DNA of 64,000 nt from Aquariibacter albus (GCF_014145335.1 NZ_JACIVI010000001.1:186001-250000); one strand, 5' to 3'; positions 29,833 to 42,769 are shown, numbered from the stretch's first letter. Translations and numbers: made by a program. Notes: generated by a model not told the origin, from the letters alone.

Positions 29833-29837
29833 ACGTT

Positions 29838-29913
29838 TGGTGGGCCCTGAGTGACTCGAACACTCGACCTACGGATTAAGAGTCCGCTGCTCTACCAACT
29901 GAGCTAAGAGCCC
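29838..29913 (-). tRNA. tRNA-Lys (anticodon CUU)
   Basis: The complement of the 76 bases reads as a full cloverleaf: acceptor GGGCTCT paired to AGGGCCC-like end, D arm TAGCTCAGTTGGTAGAGCA, anticodon stem GCGGA/TCCGT with loop CTCTTAA (anticodon CTT), T arm GTTCGAGTC, and an encoded CCA end (TGG at 29838-29840 on the plus strand). It lies 18 bases downstream of the UUU tRNA and just before the terminator. Confidence 0.96.
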
Positions 29914-29931
29914 GGATGAACCGGTCCACCG

Positions 29932-30007
29932 TGGTGGGTTGTGCAGGACTTGAACCTGCGACCAACGGATTAAAAGTCCGCTGCTCTACCGACTGAGCTA
30001 ACAACCC
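29932..30007 (-). tRNA. tRNA-Lys (anticodon UUU)
   Basis: The 76-base complement folds as a cloverleaf: acceptor GGGTTGT/ACAACCC perfectly paired, D arm TAGCTCAGTCGGTAGAGCA, anticodon stem GCGGA/TCCGT with loop CTTTTAA (anticodon TTT), T arm GGTTCAAGTCC, encoded CCA. It shares the D arm and anticodon stem with the neighbouring CUU tRNA, suggesting an old tandem duplication. First gene of the two-tRNA operon. Confidence 0.97.
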
Positions 30008-30029
30008 CCTGTGTGCGATAGAGCCTACT

Positions 30030-30059
30030 AGTATAGGCAGGTCGCACAAGGAAGCGCAA
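30030..30059 (-). promoter_or_regulatory. Promoter of the tRNA-Lys operon
   Basis: On the minus strand TTGCGC (complement of 30054-30059) and TATACT (complement of 30030-30035) are separated by 18 bases, a good sigma-70 arrangement. The start site would fall about 15 bases before the UUU tRNA. It is the clearest housekeeping promoter in the window together with the efflux promoter at 60975-61003. Confidence 0.75.
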
Positions 30060-30077
30060 GCGATTTCTGAAAAATCT

Positions 30078-30875
30078 TCAAGGCCGCTGCAACAGCCGCT
30101 CGATCAGGGCGCCGGCCGCCGCCATGCCGAAGCTGGCCGTCACCATCACGCTGGAGCCGTAGCCGTGGCAGTTGAGGCTGCCATCGGAGGCACAGGCGCC
30201 TTCCGGGGCAGGGCGGCTCATGGTCTCTCGGGAGAACACGCAGCTCAGGCCCATGGAGCCCTTGCGCGGAGCCCCGTGTCGCTGGCGCAGGCGCTGGCGG
30301 AGCGAGGCGAGCAAGGGATCGTGGCTGGCTTCGCTCAGATCCGCCACCTCGAGGTGCTGGGCCTGCCGCTTGCCACCGGCCGCGCCGACGATCAGCAGGG
30401 GATGCCCGGTGGCCCGCGCCGTGGACGCCAGGGCCAGCTTGGCCGAGACCTGGTCGCATGCATCGATCACGCCGTCGACCGCATCCAGCCCGCCGATGAG
30501 TGCCGGCCAGTTCCCGGCGCTGGCGAAGTCGTCGACGCGCTGCAACTGGCAGCCGGGATGGATGTCGGCCAGGCGCTCGGCCAGGGCATCGACCTTGGCC
30601 TGGCCCAGGCTGCGGCCCAGCGCCTGCACCTGGCGGTTGATGTTGGATTCGGCGACATGGTCCATGTCGACCAGCACCAGCTTGGCCACGCCGCAGCGGG
30701 CCAGGGCCTCGGCCGCCCAGGAGCCGACGCCGCCGAGCCCGATCACCGCCACCCGCGCCGCGCGCAGGCGCGCATAGGCCGCATCGCCGTAGAGACGTCG
30801 CAGGCCGCCGAAGCGGCGCTCCAGGTCGGCCTCGTCGGCCGTGGCAGGCTTGCCCTCGGGCAGCACGGCATTCAT
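30078..30875 (-). CDS. tcdA: tRNA threonylcarbamoyladenosine dehydratase
   Basis: E1-like ATP-dependent enzyme that cyclises t6A37 to ct6A in tRNAs. The 265-residue protein has the ThiF/MoeB nucleotide-binding motif AVIGLGGVGSWAAEALAR (about 43-60), then VLVDMDHVAESNINRQVQAL, DACDQVSAKL and the C-terminal GSLNCHGYGSSVMVTASFG. Length matches CsdL/TcdA (about 268). It is downstream of cpoB (73-base gap) on the same strand and upstream of the tRNA-Lys genes. Confidence 0.92.
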   Translation of the reverse strand: MNAVLPEGKPATADEADLERRFGGLRRLYGDAAYARLRAARVAVIGLGGVGSWAAEALARCGVAKLVLVDMDHVAESNINRQVQALGRSLGQAKVDALAERLADIHPGCQLQRVDDFASAGNWPALIGGLDAVDGVIDACDQVSAKLALASTARATGHPLLIVGAAGGKRQAQHLEVADLSEASHDPLLASLRQRLRQRHGAPRKGSMGLSCVFSRETMSRPAPEGACASDGSLNCHGYGSSVMVTASFGMAAAGALIERLLQRP

Positions 30876-30948
30876 CGGCGGGGACGGTGGGAGCCGCAGG
30901 CCGCTTCCGGCAGCGGACCGGGCGCTGGCCCGGGTCCTGCGGCGGGCC

Positions 30949-31773
30949 TCACTTCAGCGTGCTCAGCCGTTCGCGCGCTGCGGTCGCTGCTTCCGACTTG
31001 GGGAAGGTGCGCACGAGCTCGTCCAGCGTTGCACGGGCGGCCTTGTTGTCCTTCAGCTCGATCTGGCAGTTCGCCACGGCCAGCAGGGCCTCGGGCGCGC
31101 GCGGGTGATCGGGCTGGGTCAGCACCAGCGCACGGAAGCTTTCGATCGCGCCGGCGTACTCGCGCTTGCCGTAGAGGGCATTGCCGAGCCAGTAGCGGAC
31201 GCTATTGAGGTAGCCGCTCTCGGGGTAGCGCGACTGGAAGGCCTTCAGCGCGCTGGCGGCCGCGACGAAGTCGCCCTGGCGCAACAGCGTCAGGGCGTCG
31301 TTGTAGTCGCGGGTCTCGCTGGTCTGGGCCAGGAACTCCCGGCCATCCAGGCCGACGCGCTGCGGCTCGAGCTTGCGCAGGCGCTGGTCCAGCGTCTGGC
31401 TCTGGTCGGCCAGGCGGCGCTGCAGCTCGCCGAGGTCGCGCAGGATCTGCTCGATGTTGCCGCGCTGGGCGGCCAGTTCGGTGCGCAGCTGCTCGTTCTG
31501 GGTGTTCAGCTCCAGCACGCTGCGCTGCAGCTGCTTGACCAGATCGGTCAACTCGGTGCGCAGCCGCTCGGAGGCCGTCTGGGACGCCCGCAGGTTCTCC
31601 GCGTTCTGGTCCAGCCGGGCCCGCAGGTCGATGATGGCCTTGCGGGCGTCGTTGTCGGCAAACAGCTGGGCCTGGGCCGCGCCACCGGCCCCCAGGGCCA
31701 GCAGCAGGACGGCAAGCCGCAGCGGCGAAGGGCCGGATCGGGTCGGTGCGGGGGGGCGGGCGGACGTCCACAT
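30949..31773 (-). CDS. cpoB: Cell division coordinator / Tol-Pal-associated protein
   Basis: Periplasmic protein (YbgF/CpoB) that coordinates Tol-Pal with peptidoglycan synthesis at septation. The 274-residue protein has a signal peptide (LRLAVLLLALGAGGAAQAQ), a coiled-coil trimerisation region (about 45-130, rich in L/E/R/Q heptads) and three TPR-like repeats (about 155-270; DYNDALTLLRQGDFVAAASAL, YWLGNALYGKREYAGAIESF, VANCQIELKDNKAARATLDE). ATG 31773 lies only 5 bases after the pal stop. Order tolB-pal-cpoB is the standard one. Confidence 0.94.
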   Translation of the reverse strand: MWTSARPPAPTRSGPSPLRLAVLLLALGAGGAAQAQLFADNDARKAIIDLRARLDQNAENLRASQTASERLRTELTDLVKQLQRSVLELNTQNEQLRTELAAQRGNIEQILRDLGELQRRLADQSQTLDQRLRKLEPQRVGLDGREFLAQTSETRDYNDALTLLRQGDFVAAASALKAFQSRYPESGYLNSVRYWLGNALYGKREYAGAIESFRALVLTQPDHPRAPEALLAVANCQIELKDNKAARATLDELVRTFPKSEAATAARERLSTLK

Positions 31774-31778
31774 GGCGA

Positions 31779-32354
31779 TCAACGCTCGCGGATTTCGGCG
31801 CGGCGGTTCTTGGCGTAGGCGGCTTCGGTCGAACCGGCTTCGGCCGGACGCTCCTTGCCGTAGCTGCTGGCCTCGAGCTGGCCGTCGGCCACGCCGCGCA
31901 GCTTCAGCGCACGCACCACGGCGTCCGCGCGCTTCTGGCCGAGCGCCAGGTTGTATTCGCTGCCGCCGCGCTCGTCGGTGTGGCCTTCCACGATCACATT
32001 GCGCTTGGTGTTGCGGGTCAGCAGCGCGGCGTGCTTGTCGATCATCGGCGCGTAGCTGTCGGCGACGGCGAAGCTGTCGAAGCCGAAGTAGATGACGCGG
32101 CCGATGCGGTCGGCTTCGGCGGCATCCTGGGCGTTCAGGTCCACCGAGGTCACCTGGGAGCTGGCGACGCCTGCGCCCGGGGCCGGGGCGGCCGGCGCTG
32201 CCGGGACGGCGGCAGGCGCTTCGGCGCTGCGGTTCTCCACCGGCGGCTGGCTTTCGTCGAGCTTGACGCCCGAGGCGCAGCCGGCCAGCACCAGGGCGGT
32301 GGCGATCAGGGACAGGGACAGGCCGCGCGAGGCGGCATTCGACGGGCGGGACAT
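31779..32354 (-). CDS. pal: Peptidoglycan-associated lipoprotein
   Basis: Outer-membrane lipoprotein that binds peptidoglycan and TolB. The 191-residue protein has a lipobox (VLAGC, about 22-26), an alanine/proline-rich linker (about 45-70) and an OmpA-like C-terminal domain. The latter includes YFGFDSFAVADSYAPMIDKH and the peptidoglycan-binding GHTDERGGSEYNLALGQKRA. The ATG at 32354 gives the expected signal sequence. It sits between tolB (89-base gap) and cpoB (5 bases). Confidence 0.96.
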   Translation of the reverse strand: MSRPSNAASRGLSLSLIATALVLAGCASGVKLDESQPPVENRSAEAPAAVPAAPAAPAPGAGVASSQVTSVDLNAQDAAEADRIGRVIYFGFDSFAVADSYAPMIDKHAALLTRNTKRNVIVEGHTDERGGSEYNLALGQKRADAVVRALKLRGVADGQLEASSYGKERPAEAGSTEAAYAKNRRAEIRER

Positions 32355-32443
32355 GGGGGGCTCCAGGTTCAGAAGGGGAAGTAACTGGGGAAAACGAGCA
32401 GTTTCGCCTAGCAGGAGACGCGCCTGCTGGCGCGGGGGCCGCC

Positions 32444-33742
32444 TCAACGACGGAAGGGCCCCCAGACCGGCTCGCGCACATCGAGCTGCGAGATCACCAG
32501 CCGGCCCTTGACCCGGCCGTCGAGCGTGGTCGTCATCAGCAGGTCGCGGCCGCCCTCGCGGGTGGCGTAGATCAGCAGGCGGCCGTTCGGCGCGAAGCTG
32601 GGGCTCTCGTCGGCGCCGTTGCTGCTCAGGTCGCGGGTGCTGTTGGTCAGCAGGTCGGTGACCTTGAGCCGGAAGCCGCTGTCCTCGCGGGCCACGTAGG
32701 CCAGGCTCTTGCCGTCGGGACTGACGGACGGGCTGATGTTGTAGTTCCCGTTGAAGGTCAGGCGCTGCGGGTTGCCGCCCTCGGCAGGCATGCGGTAGAT
32801 CTGCGGCGAGCCGCCCCGGTCGCTGACGAAGTACAGCAGGCTGCCGTCGGCCGTCCAGTGCGCCTCGGTGTCGATGGCGATGCCGTGGGTGAGCCGGCGC
32901 GGCTCGCCTCCGCCCTTGGCCGGGATGCGGTAGAGCTGCGAGACGCCGCCCAGCGTCAGCGTGACCACCAGGCTCTGGCCATCGGGCGACCAGGTCGGCG
33001 CGCTGTTCGAGCCCTTGAAGTCGGCCACCGCGCGGCGCTGGCCGCTGGCGATGGACTGGACGTAGACCACCGCCTTGCGCTTTTCGAAGGACACATAGGC
33101 CAGTTCCCGGCCGTCGGGCGACCAGGCCGGCGAGATGATGGGCTCGCGGCTGGTGAGCGCGCTCTGCGCTCCCTCGCCGTCGGCATCGGCCACCCACAGC
33201 TGGAAGCGGCCGCCGCCCTTGGTCACGTAGGCGATGCGGGTGGCGAACACGCCTTTCTCGCCGGTCAGCTTCTCGTAGATGGCGTCGGCGATCTGGTGCG
33301 CGACCAGACGCAGGTCGCCGGCCACCACCGCGTAGCTGGCGCCACCGGCATCCGTGCCCTTGACCACGTCCCACAGCCGGTAGCGCACATCGAAGCGGCC
33401 ATCCGCCAGCTTGGCGATCGAGCCGCCGACGAGCGCGTCGGCGCCCTTGCTGCGCCAGCCGTCCATGGCCGGCTGCGAACCTTCGTCCAGCGCGACGCCG
33501 GTGGTGTCCAGGTTGCGGAACAGGCCGCTGCGTTCCAGGTCGGCGCGGATGATGGCCGAGATCGGCTGCGGCATGCCGGCTTCGCCGCGGAAGGTCGCGA
33601 TCGCGATCGGCACCTGGGTCTCGCCCACCCCGGAAATCTCCACCCGGAACTGCGCCTGGGCGGCGGGCAGGCCAGCGGCCAGCGGCAGGGCGAGCAGGCT
33701 GCGGCGGCGCAGCGTCGACGAGGGGAGGTGGGGCAGGGACAT
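32444..33742 (-). CDS. tolB: Tol-Pal system beta-propeller protein
   Basis: Periplasmic protein bridging TolA and Pal. The 432-residue protein has a signal peptide (LLALPLAAGLPAAQAQ, about 16-31), an N-terminal TolB domain (to about 160) and a six-bladed propeller. WD40-like blades are marked by repeated W-S/T-P-D-G motifs (SPDGRELAYVS, SPDGQSLVVTL, TADGSLLYFVS, SPDGKSLAYVA). tolQRA are not nearby, so the Tol cluster is split or continues elsewhere in this genome. Confidence 0.95.
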   Translation of the reverse strand: MSLPHLPSSTLRRRSLLALPLAAGLPAAQAQFRVEISGVGETQVPIAIATFRGEAGMPQPISAIIRADLERSGLFRNLDTTGVALDEGSQPAMDGWRSKGADALVGGSIAKLADGRFDVRYRLWDVVKGTDAGGASYAVVAGDLRLVAHQIADAIYEKLTGEKGVFATRIAYVTKGGGRFQLWVADADGEGAQSALTSREPIISPAWSPDGRELAYVSFEKRKAVVYVQSIASGQRRAVADFKGSNSAPTWSPDGQSLVVTLTLGGVSQLYRIPAKGGGEPRRLTHGIAIDTEAHWTADGSLLYFVSDRGGSPQIYRMPAEGGNPQRLTFNGNYNISPSVSPDGKSLAYVAREDSGFRLKVTDLLTNSTRDLSSNGADESPSFAPNGRLLIYATREGGRDLLMTTTLDGRVKGRLVISQLDVREPVWGPFRR

Positions 33743-33839
33743 GAGCTGGATGGGAGCGGTTTCGCCCGCGGGCGGCGGCCCGGCGGGATCGGTCCGGACC
33801 GGCGGGGCGAGGATACCAGCGCCCCCCCGCGGCGCTGCG

Positions 33840-35324
33840 TCAGAGCAGGACGATGTCGTATTGTTCCGCGTTCATCCCGGGCTCGGCCTGCAGCGAGACC
33901 GGCTTGCCGATGAACTCGGACAGGCCGGCGAGGTGCGCGCTTTCCTCGTCGAGCAGCATCTCGACGACCGCGGCGCTGGCGATCACGCGGAACTCGCGCG
34001 GGTTGAACTGGCGGGCTTCGCGCAGGATCTCGCGCAGGATGTCGTGGCAGACGCTGCGGGCAGTCTTGATCTGGCCGCGGCCCTGGCAGGTCGGGCAGAC
34101 CTCGCAGAGCTGGTGGGCCAGGCTCTCGCGGGTGCGCTTGCGGGTCAGCTCGACGAGGCCGAGCTGGGTGAAGCCGCTGACCGTGGTCTTGGTGCGGTCG
34201 CGCGCGAGCTGCTTCTTCAGCTCGGCCAGCACCGTCTGGCGGTGCTCCTCCCGGCCCATGTCGATGAAGTCGATGATGATGATGCCGCCCAGGTTGCGCA
34301 GCCGCAGCTGGCGGGCGATGGCATGCACCGACTCGAGGTTGGTCTTGAAGATGGTCTCTTCGAAGTTGCGCGCGCCGACATAGCCGCCGGTGTTGACGTC
34401 GATGGTCGTCAGCGCCTCGGTCTGGTCGATGATCAGGTAGCCGCCGTTCTTCAGGTCGACCCGGCGGGCGAGCGCGCGGGCGATCTCGTCGTCGACATTG
34501 GCCAGGTCGAAGATCGGCCGCTCGCCGGTGTAGTGGGCCAGGCGCGCCACCGAGCTCGGCGCATAGCGCTGGCCGAAGGCCTGCAGCGCCTCGAACTGCG
34601 CCCGCGAATCGATGCGGACCGACTGCACGTTGTCGGTGACCAGATCGCGCAGCACCCGCTGGGCCAGGTTCAGGTCCTCGTGCAGCAGGCTGCCGGGCGC
34701 GACCTTGAAGGCGGTCTCGCGCACCGAAGTCCACATCTTGCGCAGGTAGGCGATGTCCTCGGCCAGTTCCTCGTCGCTCGCATCCTCGGCATTGGTGCGC
34801 AGGATGAAGCCGCCCTGGCGGTCCTCGGCGGCCGTGCCGCCGGGCCAGGCCAGGGCCTGCATGCGCAGGCGCAGCGCATCGCGCTGCTCGGGCGAGCCGA
34901 TCTTCTGGCTGATGCCGATGCGATCGTCCTGCGGCAGGAAGACCAGCAGCCGGCCGGCGATGCTGATCTGCGTGGACAGGCGCGCCCCCTTGCTCCCGAT
35001 CGGGTCCTTGATGACCTGGACCATCAGCGACTGGCCCTCGTAGACCTGCTTCTCGATCGGCAGGGGCGGCGTGCTATGCGGGGCGCCGTCGCTGCGGTGC
35101 AGGTCGGCCACATGCAGGAAGGCGGCGCGTTCCAGGCCGATCTCGATGAAGGCCGACTGCATGCCCGGCAGCACCCGGGCCACCTTGCCCATGTAGATGT
35201 TGCCGACGTGGCCGCGCTCCAGCGTGCGCTCCAGATGCAGTTCCTGCACCGCGCCGTGTTCGACCAGCGCGACGCGGGTCTCCTGAGGCGCCCAGTTGAT
35301 CAGGATCTCTTGCATGCCCGGCAT
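33840..35324 (-). CDS. rng: Ribonuclease G
   Basis: Endoribonuclease of the RNase E/G family that processes the 16S rRNA 5' end and degrades mRNA. The 494-residue protein has an S1 RNA-binding domain (about 38-125), then the DNase I-like catalytic domain. Its metal-binding aspartates are D309 (TTIDVNTGGY) and D352 (IIIDFIDM). The zinc-link CPTCQG is at 410-415. It lacks the long C-terminal scaffold of RNase E. ATG 35324 gives MPGMQEILIN; M4 (35315) matches the usual RNase G start equally well. The maf gene lies 36 bases upstream. Confidence 0.94.
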   Translation of the reverse strand: MPGMQEILINWAPQETRVALVEHGAVQELHLERTLERGHVGNIYMGKVARVLPGMQSAFIEIGLERAAFLHVADLHRSDGAPHSTPPLPIEKQVYEGQSLMVQVIKDPIGSKGARLSTQISIAGRLLVFLPQDDRIGISQKIGSPEQRDALRLRMQALAWPGGTAAEDRQGGFILRTNAEDASDEELAEDIAYLRKMWTSVRETAFKVAPGSLLHEDLNLAQRVLRDLVTDNVQSVRIDSRAQFEALQAFGQRYAPSSVARLAHYTGERPIFDLANVDDEIARALARRVDLKNGGYLIIDQTEALTTIDVNTGGYVGARNFEETIFKTNLESVHAIARQLRLRNLGGIIIIDFIDMGREEHRQTVLAELKKQLARDRTKTTVSGFTQLGLVELTRKRTRESLAHQLCEVCPTCQGRGQIKTARSVCHDILREILREARQFNPREFRVIASAAVVEMLLDEESAHLAGLSEFIGKPVSLQAEPGMNAEQYDIVLL

Positions 35325-35360
35325 GTTACGTGGCGCCCCCCGCCACGCCGTGTCGCGGGG

Positions 35361-35981
35361 TCAGAGCTGCCAGCCGATGCCGCGCAGCAGCTGTGCGGTT
35401 TCGTGCAGAGGCAGGCCCATCACGCCGGAGTAGCTGCCCTCCAGATGCTCGATCCAGGCCGCGGCCTGCGACTGGATGGCATAGGCGCCGGCCTTGCCCT
35501 GCGATTCGCCGCTGGCCACGTAGCGCACGATCTCGTCGGTGTCGACGGCGGCGAAGCGCACGGTCGAGGCCTGCAGTACACAGCGCGCCGCGAAGGCGGG
35601 ATGCGGCGATTCAAGCAGCGCCACCGCCGTCAGCACGCGGTGGCTGCGGCCGGACAGGCGTTGCAGCATCTGCGCGGCCTCGGCGTCGTCGGCCGGCTTG
35701 CCGAGCATCTGGTCTCCGAGCACCACCGTCGTGTCGGCGCACAGGATCGGCGCGGCGGGCAGGCCACGGCGTTGCCAGCGCAGGCGCGCAGCCTCCAGCT
35801 TGGCCCCGGTCACGCGCTGCACATAGTCCTCGGGGGCCTCGCCGGCCCGGCTGGCTTCCAGGGCTTCGGCGTCTTCCTCGGCATCGGGCAGCAGCAGTTC
35901 ATGGCGCAGGCCGATCTGGGCCAGCAGCTGGCGGCGGCGCGGGCTCTGCGACGCCAGGTAGATCCACTCGGGACGGCTCAT
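35361..35981 (-). CDS. maf: Maf-family nucleoside triphosphate pyrophosphatase
   Basis: Hydrolyses non-canonical or excess nucleotides to monophosphates. The 206-residue protein has the SxSPRR motif (ASQSPRRRQLL, about 10-20), the E-x-x-E/D region (ILCADTTVVLGDQMLGKP, with the putative catalytic aspartate) and EIVRYVASGESQGKAGAYAI. This motif set resembles the dTTP/UTP (YhdE) subgroup rather than the m7GTP subgroup. It is part of the rng-maf-rlmH-rsfS chain on the minus strand. Confidence 0.9.
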   Translation of the reverse strand: MSRPEWIYLASQSPRRRQLLAQIGLRHELLLPDAEEDAEALEASRAGEAPEDYVQRVTGAKLEAARLRWQRRGLPAAPILCADTTVVLGDQMLGKPADDAEAAQMLQRLSGRSHRVLTAVALLESPHPAFAARCVLQASTVRFAAVDTDEIVRYVASGESQGKAGAYAIQSQAAAWIEHLEGSYSGVMGLPLHETAQLLRGIGWQL

Positions 35982-36023
35982 GGTCAGGCGGCGGGACGAA
36001 AGGGCGACGCAGGGCGCCTGCGT

Positions 36024-36494
36024 TCAGTCCCGGTGGTAGGGATGGCCTGCGTTCAGCGAGGCGGCACGGTAGAGCGCTTCGATCAGCAACACGCGCGCCA
36101 GCGCGTGCGGCAGGGTCAGGTCCGACAGGCGCAGGCGCTCGTCGGCCTCGGCCTTGAGGGCCGGGTCCAGACCGTCGGGGCCGCCCATCAGCAGCGCGAC
36201 ATCGCGGCCGTCGCGGCCCCATTCGCGCAGGCGCTCGGCAAGCTGGGCGGTGGTCTGGCGCTCGCCGCGTTCGTCGAGGATGACCCGCCGCGCGCCGCGC
36301 GGCAGGGCGGCACGCAGGCGCTCGGCCTCCGCGGCCATCAGCGCCTCCACCGGCTTGCCCAGGGTGCGCGGCTCGGCCTTGACCGTCTTCAGCTCGGCCC
36401 GCCATTCGGCGGGCCAGCGCTTCCAGTAGTCCTCGCAGGCCGTGTCGGCCCAGGCCGGAAGGCGCTGGCCGACGGCGACCAGCGTCAGCCTCAT
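36024..36494 (-). CDS. rlmH: 23S rRNA (pseudouridine-1915 N3)-methyltransferase
   Basis: SPOUT-class enzyme that methylates pseudouridine 1915 in helix 69 of the large ribosomal subunit. At 156 residues it has the exact family length (about 155). Key parts visible are [19 protein letters not shown], the SAM-binding loop [10 protein letters not shown] and the C-terminal [15 protein letters not shown]. The ATG at 36494 overlaps the end of rsfS by 4 bases (rsfS ends at 36491). Confidence 0.95.
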   Translation of the reverse strand: MRLTLVAVGQRLPAWADTACEDYWKRWPAEWRAELKTVKAEPRTLGKPVEALMAAEAERLRAALPRGARRVILDERGERQTTAQLAERLREWGRDGRDVALLMGGPDGLDPALKAEADERLRLSDLTLPHALARVLLIEALYRAASLNAGHPYHRD

Positions 36495-37282
36495 GCGCGC
36501 GGCTTGCGCGGGGCGGCGCCGCCAACCGTCTTGCGGGCCGGCGCCTTGCGGGCCGGGGCGGTGGCCACCGGCGCGGCGGCCGTGGCCGTGCGACGCGGGG
36601 CCGCCTTCTTCGCGGCCACCTTGCGGGCGACCGGGCTGCGCTCGGCCGCGGCCTTCTTGGCCGGCGGCTTGCCGACGACCTTCACGACCACCGGCACCGG
36701 CTCGGCACGGCGCACGCTGCGCTTCTTGGCGGCCACGCCGCTGCCGGCCGTCTTGGCCGCCACCTTCTTGGCTGCGACCTTCTTGGCTGCGACCTTCTCG
36801 GCCGGGGCTGCGGCCTTTTTGGCGGCGACCTTGCGTGCCGGCTTGTCCAGGGCCTCGGCGGCCGAGCCGCTGCGACGCGGCCTCGGCGCGGGGGCCGCTT
36901 CGACCGGCTCGCTGGCCTTGACCAGGCGCGTCTTGGCTTCGCCCAGCTTGAGCTTGACCGGCTTTTCGCCCCAGATCTCTTCGAGGTGGTAGTAGGTGCG
37001 GATCGCCGGCTGCATCACGTGCACGACGGCAGCGCCGCAGTCCACGATGATCCATTCGCCGTTGTCCTCGCCCTCGGTGCGCATCACCGCGAAGCCCTTG
37101 GCCTTGACCGCGTCACGCACGCTGGCGGCCAGCGCCTTCGTCTGCCGGTTGCTGCTGCCCGAGGCGACGATCACCCGCTCGAACAGCGGCGAGAGGTGCT
37201 CGGTGTTGAAGACCATGATGTCCTGGGCCTTCACGTCCTCGAGGCCATCGACGATGGCGCGTTGCAGTTTGCGGATGTCCAT
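36491..37282 (-). CDS. rsfS: Ribosomal silencing factor with long basic C-terminal tail
   Basis: Binds ribosomal protein uL14 and blocks subunit joining under starvation. Residues 1-120 are the complete RsfS/Iojap domain ([59 protein letters not shown]). Residues from about 130 to 263 form an extra tail, very rich in lysine, alanine, arginine and proline with repeated AAKKVAAKK-type units, like histone H1-like proteins. E. coli RsfS is only 105 residues. The tail is in the same frame with uninterrupted codon bias, so it looks real. It lies between nadD and rlmH. Confidence 0.92.
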   Translation of the reverse strand: MDIRKLQRAIVDGLEDVKAQDIMVFNTEHLSPLFERVIVASGSSNRQTKALAASVRDAVKAKGFAVMRTEGEDNGEWIIVDCGAAVVHVMQPAIRTYYHLEEIWGEKPVKLKLGEAKTRLVKASEPVEAAPAPRPRRSGSAAEALDKPARKVAAKKAAAPAEKVAAKKVAAKKVAAKTAGSGVAAKKRSVRRAEPVPVVVKVVGKPPAKKAAAERSPVARKVAAKKAAPRRTATAAAPVATAPARKAPARKTVGGAAPRKPRA

Positions 37283-37347
37283 TCAGCTCCTGGGCGGTGG
37301 GGGCGGTTCTCGGGGCGCCGTGCGGGGATCGCTGCGGCCCGGGGGGG

Positions 37348-38007
37348 TCAAGTTCCGCGGTAAATGCGGTGCGAGTCTATATAGCGCGCGACCGGGACCG
37401 CCAGCAGGGCGGACCCGGCGTCGCCGGACGCGCTCAGTGCGGCCGCCGTGCCACCGGCAGCCAGGGCCGCGCGCAACGCGGTCGAGGCGGCCGGGTGGAC
37501 CGGCATCGGCAGGGTCTGCACGCGGGCCAGGGCCTGCAGTTCAGGGGGCCAGGGCAGGGCGGGGCGGGCTGGCGGGCCGTCGGCCGGGTCGGGCCGGGGG
37601 GCCACGGCCAGCCGCGCGGCGGCCAGGATGTCGGCCGCGCCCTGCCAGCTCGGGAAGTTGCGGAGCTGATCTTCGCCGATCAGCAGCCACAGCTCGGCGC
37701 CGGGCTGCTCGGCCTGCAGCTCGCGCAGGGTGTCGAGCGTGCGGCTGGGGCCGGCGCGGTCGATCTCGCGGCGGTCCACCCGCTGCCGTGGGTCCGCCAG
37801 GGTGTCGACCAGGGCCTGCACCATGGCCAGCCGGTCCTCGGCCGAAGCCACCAGGTGGCCCTTCTGCCAGGGCTGGCCAGCGGGGATCCAGCGCAGTTCA
37901 TCGAGCGCCAGCACCTCGACCGCGCAGCGGGCGAGGGCGAGGTGGGCGAGATGCGGCGGGTCGAAGCTGCCGCCGAACAGGCCGATGCGGCGGGGCGCGC
38001 GCTGCAA
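37348..38007 (-). CDS. nadD: Nicotinate-nucleotide adenylyltransferase
   Basis: Makes deamido-NAD from NaMN and ATP. The 219-residue protein has the nucleotidyltransferase motif GLFGGSFDPPHLAHLALAR (about 9-27) and WLLIGEDQLRNFPSW. The C-terminal STxxR motif appears as ASTALRAAL. The start is a TTG (complement of 38005-38007), 3 bases after the hemF stop codon, which fits translational coupling. A proline-rich insertion (about 140-160) is unusual but lies in a surface region. Confidence 0.92.
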   Translation of the reverse strand: MQRAPRRIGLFGGSFDPPHLAHLALARCAVEVLALDELRWIPAGQPWQKGHLVASAEDRLAMVQALVDTLADPRQRVDRREIDRAGPSRTLDTLRELQAEQPGAELWLLIGEDQLRNFPSWQGAADILAAARLAVAPRPDPADGPPARPALPWPPELQALARVQTLPMPVHPAASTALRAALAAGGTAAALSASGDAGSALLAVPVARYIDSHRIYRGT

Positions 38008-38010
38008 ACC

Positions 38011-40342
<2,332 letters not shown>

Positions 40343-40384
40343 TGGAATCCGTCCCTGTGGTGTTGCTTGGTGCGGCCCGGCGCG

Positions 40385-41110
40385 TCAAGCGTCGATCACC
40401 GCGTTGTGGAAGACGTCCTGGGCATCGTCCAGGTCCTCCAGCACGTCGAGCAGCTTCTGCATCCGCGCCGCGTCCTCGCCCTGCAGCTCGATGGTGTTCT
40501 CGGCCCGCATCGTGACCTCGGCCACCTCGGGCACCAGGCCGGCGGCCTGCAGCGCATCGCGCACGGCCTCGAAATCGGCCGGGGCGGTCAGCACCTCGAT
40601 GGCACCGTCCTCGTCCGTCACCACGTCCTCGGCCCCGGCTTCCAGGGCGATTTCCATCACTTTGTCTTCCGAGGTGCCGGGCGCGAAGACCATCTGCCCG
40701 CAGTGCTTGAACTGGAAGGCCACCGAGCCCTCGGTGCCCAGGTTGCCGCCGTACTTGCTGAAGGCGTGGCGCACTTCGGCCACCGTGCGCACGCGGTTGT
40801 CGGTCATGCAGTCGACCAGGATGGCCGCGCCGCCGATGCCGTAGCCCTCGTAGCGGATCTCCTCGTAGCTCACGCCTTCGAGGTTGCCGGTGGCCTTGTC
40901 GATGTTGCGCTTGACCGTGTCGGCCGGCATGTTGGCGGCCTTGGCCTTGTCCACCGCCAGGCGCAGGCGCGGGTTGGCATTGGGGTCACCGCCACCCTGG
41001 CGGGCTGCGACCATGATCTCGCGGATCACGCGGGTCCAGACCTTGCCCCGCTTCTCGTCCTGCCGCCCCTTGCGGTGCTGGATGTTGGCCCACTTGGAAT
41101 GTCCGGCCAT
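40385..41110 (-). CDS. yebC: YebC/TACO1-family protein
   Basis: Members are annotated as transcriptional regulators; recent work on the family assigns a ribosome-associated role in translating proline-rich or difficult sequences. The 241-residue protein opens [23 protein letters not shown] and has [17 protein letters not shown] and [20 protein letters not shown], all diagnostic. On the minus strand TAAAAT (complement of 41153-41158) may be the -10 of its promoter. It is divergent from the HerA-like gene. Confidence 0.94.
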   Translation of the reverse strand: MAGHSKWANIQHRKGRQDEKRGKVWTRVIREIMVAARQGGGDPNANPRLRLAVDKAKAANMPADTVKRNIDKATGNLEGVSYEEIRYEGYGIGGAAILVDCMTDNRVRTVAEVRHAFSKYGGNLGTEGSVAFQFKHCGQMVFAPGTSEDKVMEIALEAGAEDVVTDEDGAIEVLTAPADFEAVRDALQAAGLVPEVAEVTMRAENTIELQGEDAARMQKLLDVLEDLDDAQDVFHNAVIDA

Positions 41111-41212
41111 GGTGCTCTCTCTGCGGTTCGTGTTCTCTTTAGGATGGCGGTGATTTTAGGCGCGGCCCCCGGGTCGCCCCGGGGCCTCCCCCTTCCGAGT
41201 CGTCTTTCCGCC

Positions 41213-42769
<1,557 letters not shown>

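Noticed and set aside
29741-30077. An integrase or att site at the tRNA-Lys genes
   Set aside because: No integrase, direct repeat of a tRNA 3' end or mobility gene was seen on either side.
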